A stretch of DNA of 60,321 bases from Rubellimicrobium rubrum (lineage in GTDB: Bacteria; Pseudomonadota; Alphaproteobacteria; Rhodobacterales; Rhodobacteraceae): NCBI RefSeq assembly GCF_006152115.1, contig NZ_VDFU01000025.1:1-60321 (forward strand), read 5' to 3'. The notes below the pieces were generated by a model that did not search any database, had not been told where the DNA came from, and saw only the letters and a list, made by a program, of their open reading frames with translations. The position numbers and the translations under genes are program-made. Shown here piece after piece: positions 17,144-26,528 of this stretch (its first letter is position 1; the number at the start of each line of letters is the position of its first letter).

Positions 17144-18025
17144 GTGCGGCCCCAGCGGACGCGCCGGGGTCACCTCGCGTCGCGCCACGTAACCGGCTGG
17201 TTGCTGGCCGCTCCTCTGGCTGTGGTGCTTCTGGCGTTTCTCGTGCTGCCGATCATCATGATCGTGGTCGTCAGCTTCTGGACCGCGACCGAGTTCTCGA
17301 TCGTGCCAGCTTTCTCATGGGAGAACTATGAGTTCCTCCTGGGCTCGGACGTGACCTGGCGCGTGCTGCTGAACACCGCCAAATACGCCGTCGTCACATG
17401 GGCCATCACCGTCGTGCTGGGCTTCACGGTCGCGTATTTCCTGGCCTTCCACGTTCGCTCGCAGACCTGGCAGACGGCGCTGTTCCTTCTTTGCACCATC
17501 CCCTTCTGGACCTCGAACATCATCCGCATGATCTCCTGGATCCCGTTCCTGGGCCGCGAAGGCCTCGCGAACTCGGCGCTTCTGTCCTGGGGCGTGATCG
17601 ACGAGCCGCTGGATTGGCTGCTGTTCTCCGACTTCTCGGTGATCCTCGCGTTCGTGCATCTCTACACGCTGTTCATGGTCGTTCCGATCTTCAACACGAT
17701 GATGCGGATCGATCGGACCCTGATCGAGGCCGCAAACGACGCGGGCGCGAGCGGGTTTCAGACACTCTGGAACGTGGTGCTGCCGCTGACGAGACCCGGC
17801 ATCATGATCGGCACGATCTTCGTCATTACGCTGGTGATGGGCGATTTCATCACCGTGCGCTTCATGTCGGGGTCGCAGTCCGCCAATGTCGGCCGCCTGA
17901 TCCAGAACGACATCGGCCTGCTTCAGTATCCCTCGGCCTCAGCGACATCGGTGCTGCTTCTCATCGTCACGCTGATGGTCATCGGCATCCTGCTGCGTCT
18001 CGTGGACATCCGGAAGGAGCTTTGA
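17144..18025 (+). CDS. Polyamine-type ABC transporter permease (PotB-like)
   Basis: About 293 residues with six predicted membrane segments, the first being LLAAPLAVVLLAFLVLPII, and the cytoplasmic EAA loop LIEAANDAGASGFQTLWNVVLP that docks onto the ATPase. The start is uncertain. The GTG at 17144 lies just after the hairpin but lacks a good ribosome site. A TTG at 17093, within the end of the binding-protein gene, has GGAACGAG upstream and would add 17 residues. The stop overlaps the start of the second permease. Confidence 0.85.
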   Translation: MRPQRTRRGHLASRHVTGWLLAAPLAVVLLAFLVLPIIMIVVVSFWTATEFSIVPAFSWENYEFLLGSDVTWRVLLNTAKYAVVTWAITVVLGFTVAYFLAFHVRSQTWQTALFLLCTIPFWTSNIIRMISWIPFLGREGLANSALLSWGVIDEPLDWLLFSDFSVILAFVHLYTLFMVVPIFNTMMRIDRTLIEAANDAGASGFQTLWNVVLPLTRPGIMIGTIFVITLVMGDFITVRFMSGSQSANVGRLIQNDIGLLQYPSASATSVLLLIVTLMVIGILLRLVDIRKEL

Positions 18026-18861
18026 TGAACCCGCGCCCCCGTTCCTTCTACGTGCTGGCCGCGATCTTCGGGCTCTTCCTGCTGTTTCTTTACGGCCCCA
18101 CCATCACCATCGCGATCCTGAGCTTCCAAGGGCCTGAAGGCGGCCTGACCTTCCCGATGCGGGGCGTGTCGCTGCACTGGTTCCGCGACCTCTTCCAAGA
18201 GCAGGCCGTCGGCGACATATGGGGCAGCTTCGGCCGTTCGTTTGTCTTGGGTCTCATGGTCATGGTCACGACGGTCGTTGTGTCGGTCATGGGAGGCCTT
18301 GCCTTCCGCAAGCGGTTCAAGGGATCGGCCGTCCTGTTCCAGCTCGTCATCGCCAGTCTCGTGATTCCCTCGATTCTCGTCTCGCTGGGTGTGGGCCTGA
18401 TCTTCTCGCAGGCAGGCCTGCCAGTTCACTGGGCGTCGTCGGGCTTCGGAGCACAGCTGACCTGGACGGTCCCATTCGGCCTGCTGATTATGTTCGCCGT
18501 CTTCAACCGCTTCAACCCAGCCTACGAAGAAGCGGCCCGTGACCAGGGCGCCACCGCATGGCAGACGATCCGCCATGTCGTCCTGCCGATCATCGCCCCG
18601 TCCCTGCTGGGTGTGGCGCTCTTCGGATTCACGCTCAGCTATGATGAATTCGCGCGGACGCTGCTCACCGCCGGAAGCCGCAACACGCTCCCGCTCGAGA
18701 TCTATGGCATGACCACCAACGTCACGACGCCTGTCATCTTTGCCTTGGGCACACTGACGACGGTGTTTTCCTTCGTCGTGATCGGTGCCTTCCTCCTTAC
18801 GTTGGGCGCAGCAAGCCGACGCAGGGCAAAGGCTGGCTCGGACGCGGGCAGAGCTGTCTGA
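18025..18861 (+). CDS. Polyamine-type ABC transporter permease (PotC-like)
   Basis: A 278-residue partner permease with six membrane segments and the EAA loop YEEAARDQGATAWQTIRHVVLP. Its ATG shares a base with the stop of the first permease (TGATG), and its own stop overlaps the racemase start, so the four genes are translationally chained. The two permeases form the heterodimeric channel. Confidence 0.9.
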   Translation: MNPRPRSFYVLAAIFGLFLLFLYGPTITIAILSFQGPEGGLTFPMRGVSLHWFRDLFQEQAVGDIWGSFGRSFVLGLMVMVTTVVVSVMGGLAFRKRFKGSAVLFQLVIASLVIPSILVSLGVGLIFSQAGLPVHWASSGFGAQLTWTVPFGLLIMFAVFNRFNPAYEEAARDQGATAWQTIRHVVLPIIAPSLLGVALFGFTLSYDEFARTLLTAGSRNTLPLEIYGMTTNVTTPVIFALGTLTTVFSFVVIGAFLLTLGAASRRRAKAGSDAGRAV

Positions 18862-19538
18862 TGCGTATCCTGTTCATCAACCCGAACTCCACGGTTGCCA
18901 TGACGGACGCTGCTGTCCGAGTTGCTCGCCTCACCCTCCCGGAAGCCGAGATCCTGGGCTGGACAAACCATGACGGCCCGCCAGCAATCCAGGGCCCTCG
19001 GGACGGTGAAGCCGCCGTAGCGGGAGTGCGGGCGCTACTGCCCCGCGCACGGGCGGAGCGGGTGGATGCTATCGTCATCGCCTGCTTCGACGACACCGGC
19101 CTGGAGGAGATCCGCGCCGCAGCCCATTGTCCTGTCATCGGCATCGGACAGGCTGCCATGCACCTCGCCGCGCTCATTGGCCGCCGTTTCACGGTTGTGA
19201 CCACCCTTCCCGTCTCTGTCCCCGTGATCGAGGCCAACGTCGCTGCTTACGGGTTCGGCGAACGCTGCGCCCGGGTGCGGCCATCGGGCCTGCCCGTGCT
19301 TGAGGTCGAGGCCGGGGGGCCGGCGGTCGTGTCGCGGCTGCAGGAGGAGATCGCCGCCGCGAGGCAGGAGGACGATGCGGAGATCGTGGTGCTGGGCTGC
19401 GCCGGGATGGCCCTCTTGCGTGGCGAGTTGCAGGAAGGCGCAGCCGTCACCCTGATCGACGGCATCGAGGCTGCCACCGTGCTTGCCGGCGCGCTCGCCA
19501 ACTGGACGGCGACCACGCAGCAGTTGCTTCGGGTCTGA
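18861..19538 (+). CDS. Hydantoin/Asp-Glu racemase-family protein
   Basis: A 225-residue protein of the Asp/Glu/hydantoin racemase superfamily. It starts MRILFINPNSTVAMTDA, the phosphate-like/carboxylate loop typical of HyuE-type racemases. The two catalytic cysteines are in IACFDDTG (about residue 73) and VLGCAGM (about 178). Members racemise 5-substituted hydantoins, or related amino acid derivatives such as allantoin. Overlap with the permease stop ties it to the ABC system, so the imported compound is probably its substrate or precursor. No hydantoinase or carbamoylase is nearby. Confidence 0.85.
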   Translation: MRILFINPNSTVAMTDAAVRVARLTLPEAEILGWTNHDGPPAIQGPRDGEAAVAGVRALLPRARAERVDAIVIACFDDTGLEEIRAAAHCPVIGIGQAAMHLAALIGRRFTVVTTLPVSVPVIEANVAAYGFGERCARVRPSGLPVLEVEAGGPAVVSRLQEEIAAARQEDDAEIVVLGCAGMALLRGELQEGAAVTLIDGIEAATVLAGALANWTATTQQLLRV

Positions 19539-19597
19539 TCCGTCGCCGCACTGCACCCGGTGGACGCCAGAAGCGTTGCGGGGGGCTTGGCGGTGGA

Positions 19598-20917
19598 TCA
19601 GGCGCCCGTTGCGGCGACCGCCATCAGGATCGCGCTGGCCACCTGATTGCCGCCCACATCGCTATGCGAACTCACAAACCGGTCTGCGCGCAGGTTGTAA
19701 ACCTTGCCGGCTTCGAAGCCGTAGTCCTGCCCGGCTTCTTCCAACAGGGTGCTGGTTTCCTCGACTTCGGGGGTGTGCTGCGCTCCGTTCCGGCCCATGC
19801 CACCGTAAGGATCGTTCTCGTCCCCCAGCGCCGCAGCCGCTTGGCGGGCGATGCGCGAGGCCAAGGGGTAGGCGATGCCGACAGCCGTGTCGTTCTTGGT
19901 GTGGGTGATCAGGATCGGACCGGAAGCACGCCGCTCCGCCAGAAGTGCCCGGAACGCGCCGTCGCGCCCGTTCTCATCAAAGTTGTCGGCCAAGCCATTA
20001 TGGGAAAAGGCAGCCTGGAGAAGGCTGAGGGTCACGCCGTGCGTACGGGGCGGAAGGTCATGGGCTGCGACCGTGACGAGGCGTCCCCCGAAACTGTGGC
20101 CGACCAGATGCAGGCGCAAGGTCGGATGTCGGTCGCGCAAGCGCCTGAGCACCGGAGCAAGGCCAACCCGCCCGACAATGCCGGCCCGGCTCTTCATGCC
20201 ATAATAGGTCGTATAGTTCGCCAGCCGCCGCGCCGCCGCACCGACCCCGCCCAGGAAATCCCCCAAACCTGCTGCGCCGCCGGAACCCACGCCCGTGGCT
20301 CCACCGGCTTTGGGGGCTCCCGGAGCGACAACCTGCCCATTCAGACCTGCAAACAGCTCGTCTGCCGGGCGCGTGAAGAAAGCATCCGATCCATCGTCAG
20401 CATGCGCCTCGGCCGGGTCCAGAACCGATCGCAAGATGGCCACAAACCGCTCTCGCGCTGCAGGATCCTCACTCAGGCTAGGTGCCAGTGCTTGCGCTTC
20501 GGACAAGAGCGCTTCCCGGATCTCGTTCCGTTCCGTGCCACCCAGGGTTTCCGGATCGTGCTTCATTGCCTCCAGAAGCCGAGCGAGCGCCTCGTCGTTC
20601 TCGTGGGTCGCCGATGCGGCACCGCCGCCTGGGATGAGGTCCTCGTCCGCGAACTTCTTCGACGGCCAGAACACCCGCAGCGCGCCCATTCGGCGATCTT
20701 CGAGGCCCGACACGAGATTTGCCGCCGTTACCCGTTCCAGGCTCTTGGTCAGGCGGTCGAACAGAGCGCTGGCTTCGGCCTTGTCGTTGTTCCAGCCGTG
20801 GCAGAGCACCAGCAGGTCCGTGTAGCCTCCGGCCTTCTCCAGCAATCCGGTCACCTGGGCTTCGTCGAAAACGCGACCATCGCGGGTGAATTCGATCTCG
20901 TGGTGCTCGATGACCAA
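19598..20917 (-). CDS. Cytosolic alpha/beta-hydrolase, partner of a subtilase
   Basis: A 439-residue serine hydrolase with the nucleophile elbow LVGHSFGGRL (Ser275) and an N-terminal oxyanion segment LLVLCHGWNND (35-45). No signal peptide is visible. A Gly/Ala-rich low-complexity stretch (about 198-226) separates an N-terminal region from the catalytic core. It starts at a TTG with GGGAGG upstream, 12 bases after the stop of the S8 peptidase, so the pair form one transcription unit. Lipase-, esterase- or peptidase-like chemistry is possible; the substrate is unknown. Confidence 0.75.
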   Translation of the reverse strand: MVIEHHEIEFTRDGRVFDEAQVTGLLEKAGGYTDLLVLCHGWNNDKAEASALFDRLTKSLERVTAANLVSGLEDRRMGALRVFWPSKKFADEDLIPGGGAASATHENDEALARLLEAMKHDPETLGGTERNEIREALLSEAQALAPSLSEDPAARERFVAILRSVLDPAEAHADDGSDAFFTRPADELFAGLNGQVVAPGAPKAGGATGVGSGGAAGLGDFLGGVGAAARRLANYTTYYGMKSRAGIVGRVGLAPVLRRLRDRHPTLRLHLVGHSFGGRLVTVAAHDLPPRTHGVTLSLLQAAFSHNGLADNFDENGRDGAFRALLAERRASGPILITHTKNDTAVGIAYPLASRIARQAAAALGDENDPYGGMGRNGAQHTPEVEETSTLLEEAGQDYGFEAGKVYNLRADRFVSSHSDVGGNQVASAILMAVAATGA

Positions 20918-20928
20918 GACCTGCCTCC

Positions 20929-22647
20929 CTAAACCGCCTGAAGCGCTCGCATGAGATCGACCAAGCCGTGCCCCTCGAAGTACCGTTCACGTCCCAACGG
21001 CGTGGCGTTCTCGAGAAAGATCCGTTTCACTTCCAGGGGTCGGCCGATGAACTCCCGCCTGATGGACAGGAAGGCCGCGATGGCGCCCGACACGTGCGGC
21101 GCAGCCATGCTCGTGCCGGTGTCGTCCAGGTAATGCGCCGCCTCATCTTTCGCGCCACCCGCTTCCGCCAGCTTGTGGCCTGCGGCGCAGGAGGTGATCC
21201 GCTCGCCCGGGGCTACGAGATCGGGCTTGAGCCGCCCATCCGTCGTCGGCCCTTTCGATGAGAAATAGGACACCCCGTAAGTGTGCGGCGAATCCCGGTG
21301 CGTGGCTCCCACCGTGATGGCCATGTCCGCATTGCCAGGATCGTTGATGCTGTTGGAAATCCCGACCTGAGCCGATCCCGAGCTCGATGCTGCAGCACCG
21401 TATCCCGTGTTGCCGGCCGCCGTCACCACTACGACGCCCTCCTGGACCAGGCGGTTTACCGTTGCGCAAAGCGGGCTCTGACCGCAGGCGAACACCTCGG
21501 GGTCGAAGGAGTATCCGACGCTCAGGTTGACCCCATGGACCCGCATGACCTTGGGGTTGTCGTTGATCTTCTCTCGCAGGTACTCCAGTGCCTCAATGAC
21601 TTGGCTGGATCGCCCTTCCCCCTTGTCGTCCAGCACCCGTAGGCTGATCAGTCGGCATAAGGGGGCCATGCCCCGAGGCTCGTGCTTCCCGCGCGAGGCT
21701 GTTTTCCGCGCCTTCGGCCGATAGCGCCGCTCGGCGAAGCGCGATGTGACAGCCTTGCCGTCCGGGTTCACGACGAACTGCCGCTCCAGAAGCCGGAGTG
21801 CCGCCCGTTCGGCTGGGGGTGCTTCTCCAGCGATGATGCCGGCAACATGTGTGCCATGGCCGAAATCGTCCGTCAGCGCCGCACGCCGATGCTGCTCAAT
21901 CAGGTCGTCGCGGACCTCGGGTGCCAAGGTCGTGTCCCAGTCGGGGCTGGGGAGAGAAGGCAGGGGTAAACGATCATCCCCGGTCCCACTGAACAGATCG
22001 GCGAAGTTCCTGTGGAGGTCGCGCACCGTGTCGTTCAGCAGAAGATGCGTAGCTTGCTCCTCGGGGGTGCTGGACTCGCCAAAATGCAGGTGGCTGGCGT
22101 CGATACCCGAGTCGATGACCGCCCAGGTGATGTCCTCTCCGGCGGCGCCGAAAGAGTTGAGCGCCGCATCCGACTTGATCGTGGTGACCGAACGGTCAGT
22201 GTAGGCCCGGACCTTGAAGTCGGGCCAAAGCCGGAAGATCGCCCGCTCCGGGGACGGTTTCTGTTCGTCTTCGGCGATCAGCGCCCGCCATTCATCATCC
22301 GTCAGATCGCATCGGTAGTAGGATTTTCCAATCCGGATGGGAAACCGTCCAGGGCTCTGCCCCGGATCGGACGTCGGATCGGGCTGCTGGACGTGGAGCC
22401 GATGCAGGGCGAAGAAGTCACTTTCAGCCCCAGGCAGCCCACCCCGATGCTGGGCGTTCAGCTCGACGATGTATCGACCCGGCTCGGCCGAACCGGGTGC
22501 GGGAAGCCCCCACTCTTCCCGCTTGGCGGCATCGCGCATCTCGACCGGAGCGACCATCCGACCGAAAGCACGGAACGGACGGCCCATTATCTGGTCCTGT
22601 CCACCGGATTGAGGACCCGCAGAATTTTTGGATGGTCGTCGGGCCAT
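20929..22647 (-). CDS. S8-family serine peptidase (subtilase), apparently cytosolic
   Basis: A 572-residue subtilisin-like protease with a complete triad: Asp179 in AVIDSGID, His264 in DFGHGTHVAG, Ser513 in GTSMAAPHVSG, and oxyanion Asn413 in AAGN. There is no signal peptide; the first 165 residues form an uncharacterised N-terminal domain, and the D-to-H spacing is enlarged by an insert of about 50 residues. The alpha/beta hydrolase gene follows after 11 bases. The N-terminal region could be an inhibitory prodomain or a sensor. Cytosolic subtilases paired with a second hydrolase are candidates for proteolytic toxin or defence modules, but this is inference. Confidence 0.85.
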   Translation of the reverse strand: MARRPSKNSAGPQSGGQDQIMGRPFRAFGRMVAPVEMRDAAKREEWGLPAPGSAEPGRYIVELNAQHRGGLPGAESDFFALHRLHVQQPDPTSDPGQSPGRFPIRIGKSYYRCDLTDDEWRALIAEDEQKPSPERAIFRLWPDFKVRAYTDRSVTTIKSDAALNSFGAAGEDITWAVIDSGIDASHLHFGESSTPEEQATHLLLNDTVRDLHRNFADLFSGTGDDRLPLPSLPSPDWDTTLAPEVRDDLIEQHRRAALTDDFGHGTHVAGIIAGEAPPAERAALRLLERQFVVNPDGKAVTSRFAERRYRPKARKTASRGKHEPRGMAPLCRLISLRVLDDKGEGRSSQVIEALEYLREKINDNPKVMRVHGVNLSVGYSFDPEVFACGQSPLCATVNRLVQEGVVVVTAAGNTGYGAAASSSGSAQVGISNSINDPGNADMAITVGATHRDSPHTYGVSYFSSKGPTTDGRLKPDLVAPGERITSCAAGHKLAEAGGAKDEAAHYLDDTGTSMAAPHVSGAIAAFLSIRREFIGRPLEVKRIFLENATPLGRERYFEGHGLVDLMRALQAV

Positions 22648-22786
22648 TCGGTCTCAACCGATTAGACTGCATGGGTGAAAGCATAGCAGCACCGCCCGAA
22701 TTCATCCAGTCGCTATGTGCGTGAACCGGAGCGGCGAGATGCGGGGCTCGGATGACCCTGGGAGATTGAAGAATGCAAGTTTAGCT

Positions 22787-22817
22787 TGACACTACGGCAA
22801 CTGTTCGCGTTATGATT
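22787..22817 (+). promoter_or_regulatory. Possible promoter before the PG-binding/CHAP-like gene
   Basis: TTGACA (22787-22792) is followed after 19 bases by TATGAT (22812-22817). Both boxes are good but the spacing is two bases longer than ideal. It lies about 200 bases before the gene at 23024 and points towards it. Nothing else is evident between 22648 and 23010. Confidence 0.4.
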
Positions 22818-23023
22818 TCGGTCAAAGATCAGGAATGTCCTGCTTGGCTATGGACCCATAAGCTAAAGGGTCTGCTATCGGCTTGGCAGCCGATTTTCAG
22901 TGTCCCTCCTGGCATCGATCAATCGGAGCCAGCGTCTTGATGCAACTGCTCCGCATCCTCCGTTATTCATTGCATGGAAGTCTCTCTGGTAGATTGGTGG
23001 TTTCAGATTAGAGGAGTTACACG

Positions 23024-23740
23024 ATGCCTTTAGAGAATGTGGATTATGAAGCAATTCAACGGCGACTGCATAAGTTGGGGTACAATCCCGGTCCGATAGA
23101 TGGCGTACGCGGCCGTCTGACCATCAATGCGATCAAGCTGTTCCAATCCCAGAACGACCTTGTGGTCGATGGCCTCGTGGGGCCTAACACCCATGCCGCG
23201 CTGTTTCGCGGTAGCTCTGCAGGCATAGCGGCAACTCATGATCTTATGCCATGGATGCAGGAGGCCCGACGCCTGATCGGTCTCAAGGAGGATGTCGGCC
23301 CCGGCTCGAACCCGACGCTCATAGACTTTGGCGAAGCCTTGAACATCGACTACGCCAACGACGACGTTCCGTGGTGCGGGCTGTTCGTGGCCCATTGCGT
23401 CGGGTCCAGCCTTCCCAGCGAGCCCCTTCCGACGACACCACTGCTGGCTCGGGCCTGGCGCAAGTTTGGCCAGTCCTGTGCGCCCCAGTCGGGTTCCGTC
23501 CTTGTGTTCTGGCGGGGATCGCCTGATGGCATCAAGGGCCACGTAGGCTTCTACGAAGGCGAGGACCCGACCCACTACCATGTGCTGGGCGGCAACCAGT
23601 CGGACGCTGTGAACGTCCGCCGGATTGAACGCAGGCGGCTTCTTGCGGCCCGGTGGCCGCTCTCAGCTCTGGCCCCGACCGGGCAGACGCTGATGGCATC
23701 GGCTGACAGCGGAGTGGAGGCATCGACGACAGAGGCTTGA
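23024..23740 (+). CDS. Peptidoglycan-binding plus CHAP-like (TIGR02594-type) amidase/endopeptidase
   Basis: A 238-residue two-domain protein. Residues 8-60 are a PG_binding_1 repeat (IQRRLHKLGYNPGPIDG, LFQSQNDLVVDGLVGPNT). Residues 75-205 match the TIGR02594 family: DVPWCGLFVAHC with catalytic Cys118, GHVGFYEG with His173 and VLGGNQ with Asn191. Such proteins cleave peptidoglycan peptides and are common in phage and secretion contexts. No signal peptide is seen, so release would need a holin or injection apparatus, neither of which is nearby. GAGGAG precedes the ATG. Confidence 0.85.
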   Translation: MPLENVDYEAIQRRLHKLGYNPGPIDGVRGRLTINAIKLFQSQNDLVVDGLVGPNTHAALFRGSSAGIAATHDLMPWMQEARRLIGLKEDVGPGSNPTLIDFGEALNIDYANDDVPWCGLFVAHCVGSSLPSEPLPTTPLLARAWRKFGQSCAPQSGSVLVFWRGSPDGIKGHVGFYEGEDPTHYHVLGGNQSDAVNVRRIERRRLLAARWPLSALAPTGQTLMASADSGVEASTTEA

Positions 23741-24018
23741 GACAACGTCAGCGACGCAAGCCATTGCGATGTCACGGCTTCAACGAGACAGAACTAGACG
23801 CTTGGCCCGGAAGCGCCGATCAGCCGTCCTTGACTGCACATCTAGAGGCGGTGTCGGGAACGAAATTATCTTGCTCGCAGCGACGCGATAGCCTCTGGGC
23901 CACTGCGAACTCCGTCCGAAGCAATGTGATCGTCCGGTTTGACTGTTCTGACGGGCCGAGATGCCTGACGATGGTGTCCGCTTGTGGATGATGAACACTA
24001 TCGGGGTTGCGGGTCGTG

Positions 24019-24370
24019 GGTGGCGCGAGGTCGGAAGCGTCGGGTCTGGTCGGGCGAGGAGACGCGGGCGATCTGGGCGCGGGTGTCGGGGGTCTGGGGG
24101 AGCTAGGTCGCGCGGCGCTGCGACGCGAACACGAACCTGGTCTTCACCGGGCTGCGCGACCCTCGGTTTGCGCCTGACAAGGCGGCCGGGGAAGCGGCCC
24201 TCTTCCGGCCCGTCGAGGTCGTCGCGGAGCGCGACTGTCCTGCTGAGCCTGCAGCACCAAGCGTCCAGAGCCGGATCGAGATCGATCGTGCAGGCGGCCA
24301 CCGGCTGCGGATCACGGGCCGCTACGACCCCGATGCGCTGGCGCAGCTGATCGGGGGCCCCTCGGTGTGA
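24019..24370 (+). pseudogene. IS66 tnpA remnant with in-frame stop
   Basis: The frame reads GRKRRVWSGEETRAIWARVS, a TAG at 24104-24106, then DANTNLVFTGLRDPRFAP and [17 protein letters not shown]. This is the usual TnpA helix-turn-helix start and C-terminal tail. The stop codon disrupts it. Confidence 0.7.
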
Positions 24371-24690
24371 TCCCTGTCCCCAGCAACACTCGGGTCTGGC
24401 TCGCGGCCGGGGTGACCGACATGCGCCGGGGCTTTGCCGGGCTGGCGGTACAGGCCGAGGCGCTGCTGAAGCAGGACCCCTTCGCGGGCCATCTCTTCGT
24501 TCGGCACGGCCCTCGGAGCGGTGGCGTGCTCGTGCCTTGCTCCGCAGCCGGCGCGGTGACCTGGTCAGGGTGATCTGGTGGGATGGCCAAGGGCCCTGCC
24601 TTTTCGTCAAGCGCTTGGAGAAGGGCCGCTTCCTGTGGCCGGCGGCGGCCGAGGGCAAGGTGGCCCTGACCCCGGCGCAGCTCGCTATTT
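24367..24690 (+). pseudogene. IS66 tnpB (Orf2) remnant, frameshifted
   Basis: It begins [23 protein letters not shown], the TnpB hallmark, at a GTG overlapping the tnpA stop. After HLFV the frame breaks through about 20 foreign codons and resumes as [19 protein letters not shown] in another frame. TnpB is required for IS66 transposition, so the element is inactive. Confidence 0.75.
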
Positions 24691-25545
24691 TCGCCGACGA
24701 CACGCCCGTGAGCATGCTCGCACCCGGCACCGGCAGGAGGCACACGGCAGCTCTGGACCTATGGTCGTGATGAGCGCCCTTGGGACGGCGGCACGCCCCC
24801 GGCGGCCCTCGCCATGGTCCTCGGACCCATGGCGGACCCTGGCTCGATATCGCTTCTCGACCGACCGCAAGGGCCAGCATCCGAAGGATCACCTCTCGGG
24901 CTTCTGCGGCTGGATGCACGTCGACGGCTACGCCGGCTTTGAGGACCTCTACCGCGCCGGCAGCGTCCGCGAGGTCGCCTGCCTGGCGCATGTCAGGCGC
25001 AAGTTCGTCGATGGGCATCGGGCGCAAGGCTCTGCCCTTGCCGAGGAGGCCATCGGGCGCATTGCCCAACTCTATGCCGTCGAGGCGGAAGCCCGGGGCT
25101 CACCCCCAGACCAGCGCGTCGCGATCCGGCAGGCCAGGGCCAAGCCGGTCTTCGAGGATCTCGAGAGGTGGCTCGTCGCCCAAGCTCCCCGCCATCTCCG
25201 GCAAGAGCCCCCTCGCTACAGCGATCCGCTCCGCGCTGGCCCGAATGGCACGGCTCAGGCTCTCTCTCGAGCCCGGCCTGCTCGAGATCGACAACAGCGA
25301 GCCGTTGTCCGCCCTCGGTCCGCCGACAATGGCAAGCGCCGAGCGCAGCATGCGCGCCATCGCCCTCGGCCGGAAGAACCACCTGTTCGTGGGCTCGGAG
25401 GCGGGCGGCCGCGCCGCGGCCATCGCCGACACCCTGAGCGAGACAGCCAAGCTCAACGGTGTCGGCCCGCAGGCCTGGCTCGGCCTGTCCCCTGGCGCGC
25501 CTGCCTGACCACAAGATCACCAGGCGATGACCTGCTGCCTTGGCG
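24691..25545 (+). pseudogene. IS66 tnpC transposase remnant, truncated and frameshifted
   Basis: It starts in mid-gene (ADDTPVSMLAPGTG), then YRFSTDRKGQHPKDHLSGF and CLAHVRRKFVD in one frame. It moves to another frame for SGKSPLATAIRSALARM, LLEIDNSE and MRAIALGRKNHLFVGSEAGG. These are the core and C-terminal segments of the IS66 DDE transposase. The N-terminal helix-turn-helix and zinc finger are missing. Confidence 0.75.
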
Positions 25546-25735
25546 CCCCCGGGCCCAGCAAATACGCCGGACGCCGACGAAGCAATTCGGCCGCTTGCGG
25601 ATCTTCATTGGCTACGCCTGAGAGGGCGGAACGTCATGGCCGCAGTCGTTTGATCCACGTGTCAGGAACGGCCTTCATAGCCCCAGTTCCGCCAATGCCG
25701 GCCGGTCGCAACGACCATCCAGCCCTTTGATTCAG

Positions 25736-25769
25736 AAAAAGGGCCCGCTGCGATTCCTGCAGCGAGCCC
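25736..25769 (-). terminator. Intrinsic terminator of the cold-shock gene
   Basis: Read on the minus strand, GGGCTCGCTGC, a 7-base loop and GCAGCGGGCCC form an 11-bp stem with one mismatch, followed directly by TTTTT (25740-25736). This is a textbook rho-independent terminator about 57 bases past the cold-shock stop codon. Confidence 0.85.
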
Positions 25770-25826
25770 GAACGGCGAGACCTCTGCCGATGCGGGTCGC
25801 ATCAGCCTAGCCGTGCCGGCGTCGGA

Positions 25827-26369
25827 TCAGTTGTCCACGCGCAGGTTGCCTGCGGCGGCCTTGCCGCTGCGAGCGTCGCGTTGGATGTCGAAGGACACGA
25901 CTTGTCCTTCGTGCAGATCACGTAGGCCAGCTTGCTCCACGGCCGAGATGTGGACGAACAGATCCTCGCCGCCTGACTCGGGTTCGATGAATCCAAAGCC
26001 CTTGGTCGCATTGAACCACTTGACGGTGCCCCTGCCGCTTCCCTCGACCTGGCGGGATGCACCACCCCGCGGACCGCCGGAAGACCGCTCGTAGCCGCCC
26101 TCCGAACGGAAGCCGCCCTGCGACCGCGGCGCGGGACGTGAGGAGGCGCCGCCGCCGGAGCCAGTGACCCGCAGCTCGACCGCGGCAACCTTGCCCGAAC
26201 GACGATCCTGTTCGACCTCGTAGCTCACGGTATCCCCGTCGTTCAGGGACCGGATTCCCGACCGCTCGAGCGCGGAAGCGTGAACAAAGATATCGGGGCC
26301 GCCGTCCTGCGGCGTGATGAAACCAAAGCCTTTGGCTGTGTTGAAGAACTTGACAGTGCCGCTCGCCAT
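25827..26369 (-). CDS. Cold-shock protein with two cold-shock domains
   Basis: A 180-residue RNA/DNA-binding protein. Domain one (about 2-68) has [15 protein letters not shown] and DIFVHASAL; domain two (about 112-178) has [15 protein letters not shown] and DLFVHISAV. Both carry the RNP1/RNP2 aromatic patches. A Gly/Ser/Arg-rich linker joins them. This double-domain form is typical of alphaproteobacteria. The ATG at 26369 follows GGAGAT; a reading from 26489 would add 40 unrelated residues and is rejected. A strong terminator follows. Confidence 0.93.
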   Translation of the reverse strand: MASGTVKFFNTAKGFGFITPQDGGPDIFVHASALERSGIRSLNDGDTVSYEVEQDRRSGKVAAVELRVTGSGGGASSRPAPRSQGGFRSEGGYERSSGGPRGGASRQVEGSGRGTVKWFNATKGFGFIEPESGGEDLFVHISAVEQAGLRDLHEGQVVSFDIQRDARSGKAAAGNLRVDN

Positions 26370-26528
26370 TCCGGATCTCCTGAGAAAGCGCGCCGCCTCT
26401 AGCACAGGTTGCGGGACGAAGGGAGTAGGAAGTGGAGAAAGACGAAACGTCACGGGAATCCTGCCGATCCGTTGGAGATCAGCAGCCAAACTCCAATGAT
26501 GCCCAGACTACGAATTCAGCGACCGTGG

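Larger units (their letters stand above)
24019..25622 (+). mobile_element. Decayed IS66-family insertion sequence
   Basis: The order tnpA-tnpB-tnpC of IS66 elements is recognisable, but all three genes are damaged by stops, frameshifts and an internal deletion joining late tnpB to mid tnpC. No terminal inverted repeats could be identified with confidence. The region from 23741 to 24018 before it holds no recognisable gene. Confidence 0.75.
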
